This document shows positions 59,077-64,000 of a stretch of DNA of 64,000 nucleotides, piece by piece. The stretch lies in NCBI RefSeq assembly GCF_025398175.1, contig NZ_CP099734.1:682001-746000 (forward strand), read 5' to 3'. Both the position numbers and the translations under genes were made by a program. The stretch comes from Photobacterium sp. TY1-4 (GTDB lineage Bacteria > Pseudomonadota > Gammaproteobacteria > Enterobacterales > Vibrionaceae). The first letter of the stretch is position 1, and every line of letters starts with the position of its first letter. Below the pieces are notes generated by a model. That model saw only the letters and a list, made by a program, of their open reading frames with translations. It had not been told where the DNA came from and searched no databases.

Positions 59077-59161
59077 TGGTGCGGAAGGAGAGACTTGAAC
59101 TCTCACACCTTGCGGCGCCAGAACCTAAATCTGGTGCGTCTACCAATTCCGCCACTTCCGC
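59077..59161 (-). tRNA. tRNA-Leu (TAG), array gene 10
   Basis: 85 nt, anticodon TAG, encoded CCA. Its 72-nt spacer to the next Gln is the longest in the array. Confidence 0.97.
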
Positions 59162-59211
59162 ATGATCTTTTATATCAACCTGAACATTGGTAATTCAGAT
59201 TGAATTGTATT

Positions 59212-59298
59212 TGGTGCGGAGGGAGGGACTTGAACCCTCACGTCCTTGCGGACACTAGCACCTGAAGCTAGCGCGTCTACCAATTCCGCCACCACCGC
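59212..59298 (-). tRNA. tRNA-Leu (CAG), array gene 9
   Basis: 87 nt, anticodon CAG, encoded CCA. gaggg/ccctc T-stem variant; part of the distal copy of the 355-bp-period duplication. Confidence 0.97.
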
Positions 59299-59331
59299 AC
59301 GTGGTTTATTTTTACATTCTCGCGGGGAGAA

Positions 59332-59408
59332 TGGTGGCTACGACGGGATTCGAACCTGTGACCCCATCATTATGAGTGATGTGCTCTAACCAACTGAGCT
59401 ACGTAGCC
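59332..59408 (-). tRNA. tRNA-Met (CAT), elongator, array gene 8
   Basis: 77 nt, anticodon CAT, encoded CCA. Exactly 355 bp from its duplicate at 59687. Confidence 0.97.
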
Positions 59409-59454
59409 GCTTTAGGGTTGCCGACTATACCGATAATCCACAACCTTGTAAAGA

Positions 59455-59529
59455 TGGCAGGTCTACCTGGATTCGAACCAGGGAATGGCGGCATCAAAAG
59501 CCGCTGCCTTACCGCTTGGCGATAGACCT
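59455..59529 (-). tRNA. tRNA-Gln (TTG), array gene 7
   Basis: 75 nt, anticodon TTG, encoded CCA. T4-A69 acceptor variant; exactly 355 bp from its duplicate at 59810. Confidence 0.97.
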
Positions 59530-59566
59530 GCAGGGGTTACTCTTCGTAAAGAGTGAAACCAAAATT

Positions 59567-59653
59567 TGGTGCGGAGGGAGGGACTTGAACCCTCACGTCC
59601 TTGCGGACACTAGCACCTGAAGCTAGCGCGTCTACCAATTCCGCCACCACCGC
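59567..59653 (-). tRNA. tRNA-Leu (CAG), array gene 6
   Basis: 87 nt, anticodon CAG, encoded CCA. gaggg/ccctc T-stem variant; duplicate of the gene at 59212. Confidence 0.97.
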
Positions 59654-59686
59654 ACGTGGTTTATTTTTACATTCTCGCGGGGAGAA

Positions 59687-59763
59687 TGGTGGCTACGACG
59701 GGATTCGAACCTGTGACCCCATCATTATGAGTGATGTGCTCTAACCAACTGAGCTACGTAGCC
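59687..59763 (-). tRNA. tRNA-Met (CAT), elongator, array gene 5
   Basis: 77 nt, anticodon CAT, encoded CCA. Promoter-proximal member of the 355-bp-period duplication. Confidence 0.97.
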
Positions 59764-59809
59764 GCTTTAGGGTTGCCGACTATACCGATAATCCACAACC
59801 TTGTAAAGA

Positions 59810-59884
59810 TGGCAGGTCTACCTGGATTCGAACCAGGGAATGGCGGCATCAAAAGCCGCTGCCTTACCGCTTGGCGATAGACCT
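59810..59884 (-). tRNA. tRNA-Gln (TTG), array gene 4
   Basis: 75 nt, anticodon TTG, encoded CCA. T4-A69 acceptor variant; promoter-proximal duplicate. Confidence 0.97.
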
Positions 59885-59913
59885 GCAGATGCTCTTTTCA
59901 GAGACTTCAATCA

Positions 59914-59998
59914 TGGTGCGGAAGGAGAGACTTGAACTCTCACACCTTGCGGCGCCAGAACCTAAATCTGGTGCGTCTACCAATTCCGCCACTTCCGC
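59914..59998 (-). tRNA. tRNA-Leu (TAG), array gene 3
   Basis: 85 nt, anticodon TAG, encoded CCA. It sits between Leu-CAG and Gln, the canonical module order. Confidence 0.97.
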
Positions 59999-60047
59999 AT
60001 GATTTTTCTATCAACCTGAACATTGGCAATTCAGATTGAATTAATTT

Positions 60048-60134
60048 TGGTGCGGAGGGAGAGACTTGAACTCTCACGTCCTTGCGGACACTAGCACCTG
60101 AAGCTAGCGCGTCTACCAATTCCGCCACCACCGC
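60048..60134 (-). tRNA. tRNA-Leu (CAG), array gene 2
   Basis: 87 nt, anticodon CAG, encoded CCA. gagag/ctctc T-stem variant. Confidence 0.97.
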
Positions 60135-60167
60135 ACGTGGTTTATTTTTACATTCTCGCGGGGAGAA

Positions 60168-60244
60168 TGGTGGCTACGACGGGATTCGAACCTGTGACCC
60201 CATCATTATGAGTGATGTGCTCTAACCAACTGAGCTACGTAGCC
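60168..60244 (-). tRNA. tRNA-Met (CAT), elongator, array gene 1 (first)
   Basis: 77 nt, anticodon CAT, encoded CCA. It is the first gene after the promoter, as metT is in the E. coli metT-leuW-glnU operon. A leader of roughly 50 nt precedes it. Confidence 0.97.
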
Positions 60245-60300
60245 ATTTTTCTATTCCCGGCGGGCGCTTAGCGCAAGCCGCTGTGTCGGGAACGGGGCGC

Positions 60301-60329
60301 ATTATGCTTACCGTAGTCAAAAGCGTCAA
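60301..60329 (-). promoter_or_regulatory. Sigma-70 promoter of the tRNA operon
   Basis: On the minus strand -35 TTGACG (60324-60329), a 17-bp spacer and -10 CATAAT (60301-60306) are followed by a GC-rich discriminator (gcgcccc). That is the pattern of strong, ppGpp-inhibited stable-RNA promoters. It lies 57 bp upstream of the first tRNA-Met. No second promoter is evident inside the array. Confidence 0.85.
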
Positions 60330-60454
60330 TAGTTTTTTTTAATATCTGCATAAAATCCGCTTGTTCGATGGATATTTGGACGAAATGCATGAATGGCGGA
60401 CGGAAACGGGCGAGGAAGGGCACAAAATCGAGTCTTGGCTGTCACAGCCGGGCA

Positions 60455-60485
60455 AAAAATAAGCCAGCTGGCAGGCTGGCTTATC
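60455..60485 (-). terminator. ychF terminator
   Basis: On the minus strand 'ataagccagc' / 'gctggctt' is followed by 'attttttg', 30 bp after the ychF stop. Confidence 0.88.
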
Positions 60486-60514
60486 GAAAATTCACTGTGA
60501 ATTATGGGTGAAAA

Positions 60515-61606
60515 TTACACATTGAAACGGAAGTGAACCACATCGCCGTCCTGAACGATGTAATCTTTACCTTCCAGACGCCACTTACCGGCTTCTTTGG
60601 CGCCGCTTTCACCGTTGAATTCGATGAAATTGTCGTAGCCGACGACTTCGGCCCGGATGAAGCCTTTTTCGAAGTCGGTGTGGATTTTACCAGCGGCTTG
60701 CGGTGCGGTTGCCCCGACAGGGATGGTCCAGGCACGCACTTCTTTGACGCCAGCGGTAAAGTAAGTTTGCAGGTTCAGCAGCTCGTAACCGGAACGGATC
60801 ACGCGGTTCAGGCCCGGCTCTTCAATGCCCATATCTGCCAGGAACTCTTCGCGGTCGGCATCATCCAGCTCGGCGATTTCAGACTCGATGGCTGCGCACA
60901 CTGCCACGACAACCGCATTTTCTTTGGCGGCGTGTTCACGAACCAGGTCCAGGAACGGGTTGTCTTCGAAACCGTCTTCGTTGACGTTGGCAATGTACAT
61001 GGTTGGTTTCAGCGTCAGGAAGTTCAGGTAGCTGATCGCTGCCGCTTCTTCTTTGCTCAGCTCTACCGAGCGCGCCATCCCGCCTTCCGTCAGGGTCGGC
61101 AGCATTTTTTCCAGCACGGTGATTTCGAATTTCGCGTCTTTGTCACCGCCTTTGGCACGCTTGGCCTGACGTTGGATCGCACGCTCACAGGTATCCAGAT
61201 CGGCCAGCGCCAGTTCCAGGTTAATGACTTCGATATCGTCCAGTGGGTTGATCTTGCCGGCAACGTGGACAATGTTGTCGTTTTCGAAACAACGCACAAC
61301 GTGACCGATCGCATCGGTTTCACGGATATTTGCCAGGAATTTGTTCCCCAGACCTTCACCTTTGGATGCCCCGGCAACCAAGCCGGCGATATCGACGAAT
61401 TCCATGGTGGTCGGCAGGACGCGTTCCGGGTTGACGATCTTCGCCAGTGCATCCAGACGCAGATCCGGCACCGGAACGACACCGGTGTTTGGCTCGATTG
61501 TACAGAACGGGAAGTTTGCTGCTTCGATGCCTGCTTTCGTCAAGGCGTTGAATAGGGTGGACTTACCGACGTTTGGCAGGCCCACGATTCCGCATTTAAA
61601 ACCCAT
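60515..61606 (-). CDS. ychF: Redox-regulated ATPase YchF
   Basis: A 363-residue Obg-family P-loop NTPase (E. coli 363) that prefers ATP and associates with ribosomes. P-loop 'GLPNVGKST' (9-17), switch '[20 protein letters not shown]', 'NVNE' near 204 in place of the GTPase NKxD, which explains ATP preference, and a C-terminal TGS domain (about 278-361). It is downstream of pth in a conserved pair. Confidence 0.98.
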   Translation of the reverse strand: MGFKCGIVGLPNVGKSTLFNALTKAGIEAANFPFCTIEPNTGVVPVPDLRLDALAKIVNPERVLPTTMEFVDIAGLVAGASKGEGLGNKFLANIRETDAIGHVVRCFENDNIVHVAGKINPLDDIEVINLELALADLDTCERAIQRQAKRAKGGDKDAKFEITVLEKMLPTLTEGGMARSVELSKEEAAAISYLNFLTLKPTMYIANVNEDGFEDNPFLDLVREHAAKENAVVVAVCAAIESEIAELDDADREEFLADMGIEEPGLNRVIRSGYELLNLQTYFTAGVKEVRAWTIPVGATAPQAAGKIHTDFEKGFIRAEVVGYDNFIEFNGESGAKEAGKWRLEGKDYIVQDGDVVHFRFNV

Positions 61607-61703
61607 GGTTGGAAACCCTTTTGGTGATGATTCGGTGAAACAACTCAGCGCCTGGGCAGGTATGCCGACCAGGCCGAGTCAGAACAAATGAGTAAGACTA
61701 CGC

Positions 61704-62294
61704 TTATTCGGCTTTGAATGAATGTAGTCGATTCTGCGCCTTATTCAGGCCGTCTTTGAGCAGAATATCCATACAGCGCACCGCTTCGTCGACGGCTGCA
61801 TCAATATTGTCCTGCTCTTTGGCCGGCGCTTTGCCCAGGACAAAGCCGGACACTTTGTTTTTGTCCCCCGGATGGCCGATGCCGATCCGCAGGCGATAGA
61901 AATCTTTGTTGTTGCCCATCTTGCTGATGATGTCCCGCAAGCCGTTGTGGCCGCCGTGGCCGCCACCTTTCTTGAACTTGGCCACACCCGGGGGCAGATC
62001 CAGTTCATCATGGGCGACCAGGATCTCTTCCGGTTTGATCTGGAAGAAATTGGCCAGGGACGAGACTGATTTACCGGACAGGTTCATGTAGGTCGACGGG
62101 ATCAGTAAGCGAAGATCGTGACCATTGGCCTGGATCCGGCCGGTCTGGCCGAAATATTTCGGCTCTTCCCGCAAGGTGATCTGATGGGCACGGGCCAGTT
62201 CTTCAACCACCCATGCGCCCGCGTTGTGGCGGGTTTTCGCATACTCGGCACCAGGATTCGCCAGGCCGACCAATAGACGGATATTGTTACTCAC
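61704..62294 (-). CDS. pth: Peptidyl-tRNA hydrolase
   Basis: A 196-residue enzyme rescuing tRNAs from dropped-off peptidyl-tRNA. Catalytic H23 in '[10 protein letters not shown]', N13 in 'LANPG', N71 in 'TYMNLSG' and D96 in '[11 protein letters not shown]' are intact. It precedes ychF by 97 nt. Confidence 0.98.
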   Translation of the reverse strand: MSNNIRLLVGLANPGAEYAKTRHNAGAWVVEELARAHQITLREEPKYFGQTGRIQANGHDLRLLIPSTYMNLSGKSVSSLANFFQIKPEEILVAHDELDLPPGVAKFKKGGGHGGHNGLRDIISKMGNNKDFYRLRIGIGHPGDKNKVSGFVLGKAPAKEQDNIDAAVDEAVRCMDILLKDGLNKAQNRLHSFKAE

Positions 62295-62368
62295 GCTAGT
62301 CTCTCAAGTCTCAGGGGCTCAAACGCGCGCTATGTTATACCAAACGGCGCGGGATTGATACTGATAGC

Positions 62369-62397
62369 AAAACGCCCCGCGGGTGCGGGGCGTTTTA
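62369..62397 (-). terminator. prs terminator
   Basis: The hairpin 'aaaacgccccgc' / 'gcggggcgtttt' lies 26 bp after the prs stop and upstream of pth; the T run is within the stem end. Confidence 0.88.
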
Positions 62398-62423
62398 TGG
62401 GCGGTGCGGTCGCAGCTGGACGC

Positions 62424-63371
62424 TTATTGCGCGAACATCGCCGAGATTGATTCTTCGTTGCTGATGCGACGAATGGCTTCAGCCAGCATGCCTGACAGGG
62501 TCAGCACAGAAACTTTACCGGTATCCAGCATTTCCTGAGACAGCGGGATAGAGTCGGTCACGATCACTTCATCGATCACGGACTCGCGGATGTTCTGTGG
62601 GGCGTTGCCTGAGAATACTGGGTGGGTTGCGTAAGCAAATACGCGGTTGGCGCCACGCTCTTTCAGGGCTTCAGCGGCTTTACACAGGGTACCGCCGGTA
62701 TCGATCATGTCGTCAACGATGATACAGTCGCGGCCTTCAACATCACCGATCAGGTGCATGACCTGGGAAACGTTGGCGCGTGGACGACGCTTGTCGATGA
62801 TCGCGATATCGGTGTCATCCAGCAGTTTTGCCGTTGCACGGGCACGAACCACGCCACCGATGTCCGGAGAAACCACGACTGGATCGTCTAGGTTTTTCGC
62901 CAGCATGTCTTCCAGCAGAACCGGGCTGCCGAAGATGTTGTCTACAGGTACATCGAAGAAGCCCTGGATTTGCTCAGCGTGCAGATCAACGGTCAGGACG
63001 CGGTCAACACCCACGTTTGACAGGAAGTCAGCAACGACTTTCGCTGTAATTGGCACACGGGCAGAGCGGACGCGACGGTCTTGGCGAGCATAGCCGAAGT
63101 AAGGGATAACAGCAGTAATACGGCCTGCAGAAGCACGGCGAAGTGCATCGATCATCACAACCAGTTCCATCAGGTTGTCATTGGTTGGTGCACAGGTTGA
63201 TTGAATGATGAATACGTCGCTACCACGAACGTTCTCATTAATCTGAACACATACTTCACCATCGGAAAAGCGGTTGACTGTGGCATCTCCCAGGGAGATG
63301 TAAAGACGGTCAGCAATGCGTTGGGCTAGTTCTGGTGTAGCGTTACCAGCAAACAGCTTCATATCAGGCAC
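62424..63371 (-). CDS. prs: Ribose-phosphate pyrophosphokinase
   Basis: A 315-residue enzyme making PRPP from ribose 5-phosphate and ATP (E. coli 315), the substrate shared by purine synthesis and Upp. Catalytic flexible loop '[15 protein letters not shown]' and PRPP loop '[14 protein letters not shown]' are present. It follows ispE by 32 nt, as in E. coli. Confidence 0.98.
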   Translation of the reverse strand: MPDMKLFAGNATPELAQRIADRLYISLGDATVNRFSDGEVCVQINENVRGSDVFIIQSTCAPTNDNLMELVVMIDALRRASAGRITAVIPYFGYARQDRRVRSARVPITAKVVADFLSNVGVDRVLTVDLHAEQIQGFFDVPVDNIFGSPVLLEDMLAKNLDDPVVVSPDIGGVVRARATAKLLDDTDIAIIDKRRPRANVSQVMHLIGDVEGRDCIIVDDMIDTGGTLCKAAEALKERGANRVFAYATHPVFSGNAPQNIRESVIDEVIVTDSIPLSQEMLDTGKVSVLTLSGMLAEAIRRISNEESISAMFAQ

Positions 63372-63403
63372 GGTGGAAACCTCAGGTTGCGTCCAAGTTG
63401 TAG

Positions 63404-64000
63404 TTACTGACTATCCGTAGAGTATGCGTTCAAGGTGTTCAAGAGCGGAGATGTGTTAACACCTTTTGCGACGAATCCTTGGAGCCAGTCAGGTAGTTTT
63501 TTCAGCGTAGCATCGGCGGCCTGTTGGGTGCTAAATTCCGCAAACATGCAAGCGCCGGTGCCGGTCAATCTTGACGGCGCGTATTCTAACAGCCACAAAA
63601 GAGCCTTATCAACCTCAGGGTACACTCTTCGGACGATTTTTTCGCAATCGTTTTCGTAAACACCCGCCAAACGTGCTTCCAAGCTCATTTTTGCGCTGTT
63701 TCGCGGCAAATCCGGGTGGGTGAAAATATCGACAGTCGCGATACTGACCTCCGGTTTGACCACCAGATACCACTTCTCATGCGGTGTGGCCGGTTGCAAG
63801 ACTTCGCCCACGCCTTCGGCAAAGGCGCTGAAGCCGCGGACGAACACCGGCACATCGGCGCCCAGTCGGAGGCCAATCTCGGCCAGTTCGTCATCACTCA
63901 GCCCGGTTTGCCACAGGTAATTGAGCGCCACCAGGGTGGTGGCGGCGTTTGACGAGCCGCCGCCGAGTCCGCCGCCCATCGGCAGCACCTTGTCGATTTC
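63404..64000 (-). CDS. ispE: 4-diphosphocytidyl-2-C-methyl-D-erythritol kinase, 5' truncated
   Basis: The last 198 residues of a GHMP kinase of the MEP isoprenoid pathway; the frame stays open to the window edge, so the N-terminus lies outside. The ATP-binding glycine-rich motif '[17 protein letters not shown]' is near the truncated end and '[12 protein letters not shown]' near the C-terminus. The upstream neighbour of prs in many gammaproteobacteria. Confidence 0.97.
   Translation of the reverse strand, partial: EIDKVLPMGGGLGGGSSNAATTLVALNYLWQTGLSDDELAEIGLRLGADVPVFVRGFSAFAEGVGEVLQPATPHEKWYLVVKPEVSIATVDIFTHPDLPRNSAKMSLEARLAGVYENDCEKIVRRVYPEVDKALLWLLEYAPSRLTGTGACMFAEFSTQQAADATLKKLPDWLQGFVAKGVNTSPLLNTLNAYSTDSQ

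Larger units (their letters stand above)
59209..59888 (-). repeat. Recent tandem duplication, 355-bp period, within the tRNA array
   Basis: The blocks 59209-59533 and 59564-59888 (about 325 bp each; Gln-Met-Leu-CAG with both spacers) look identical by eye. All three gene starts are offset by exactly 355. A 30-bp non-identical piece separates them. Confidence 0.85.

Noticed and set aside
57250..60131. Short open frames across the tRNA array
   Set aside because: They are translations of tRNA-Leu and tRNA-Gln sequence.
57216..60244. Reading the regular repeats as a CRISPR array
   Set aside because: The repeated units are 75-87-nt tRNA genes of four kinds with cloverleaf structure and CCA ends; there are no cas genes.

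Overview
The window is a stretch of gammaproteobacterial chromosome. Gene content and order point to Vibrionaceae: yafD-mltD-gloB-yafS-rnhA-dnaQ-TIGR03503-fadE-gmhA-yafJ, then purMN-upp-uraA-DUF2066-DUF2069-wrbA-arsC-bepA-tusA-perM-bcp/gcvR-dapA-bamC. The very repetitive tRNA cluster and the rather GC-rich coding sequence suggest a Photobacterium-like species. The family is fairly secure; the genus is inference.

Layout. (1) 1-2842: the last four fifths of a 23S rRNA gene, then 5S rRNA, tRNA-Asp and tRNA-Trp, a terminator, and three decaying tandem copies of 'tRNA-Trp 3' part plus terminator' to 3323. (2) 3.3-8.4 kb: an AT-richer accessory patch with a TesB-type thioesterase, a translationally coupled pair (DUF3857/transglutaminase protein and a five-helix membrane protein), a MITE-like repeat and long gene-poor stretches. 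(3) 8.4-22 kb: DUF1904, yafD, mltD, gloB, yafS, rnhA/dnaQ (divergent), a TIGR03503 membrane protein, fadE, a SulP transporter, gmhA and yafJ. (4) 22-36 kb: purine (purMN, with a PurR box) and uracil salvage (upp, uraA), conserved envelope and stress genes, bepA, a TusA-like protein, perM, bcp-gcvR, dapA-bamC. (5) 35.7-48.3 kb: a long minus-strand block leuS-lptE-holA-rsfS-rlmH-mrdA-mrdB-rlpA-dacA-ybeD-lipB-lipA, serving translation, LPS export, cell elongation and lipoate synthesis. (6) 48.5-57 kb: ybeL, then minus-strand mtgA-miaB-ybeZ-ybeY-corC-lnt, and ubiF. (7) 57.2-60.3 kb: a 25-gene tandem tRNA operon (7 Leu-CAG, 6 Leu-UAG, 7 Gln-UUG, 5 elongator Met) read on the minus strand from one strong promoter. 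(8) 60.5-64 kb: ychF, pth, prs and a 5'-truncated ispE.

Most protein genes are conserved core genes. The unusual material is in the RNA regions: the expanded tRNA array, with an exact 355-bp-period duplication and apparent gene-conversion patches between isoacceptors, and the degenerate tRNA-Trp/terminator repeats after the rRNA operon. Two genes expected from E. coli synteny are absent from their usual places: nadD (between holA and rsfS) and hda (between uraA and arsC). I found no phage, CRISPR array, intact insertion sequence or defence system.
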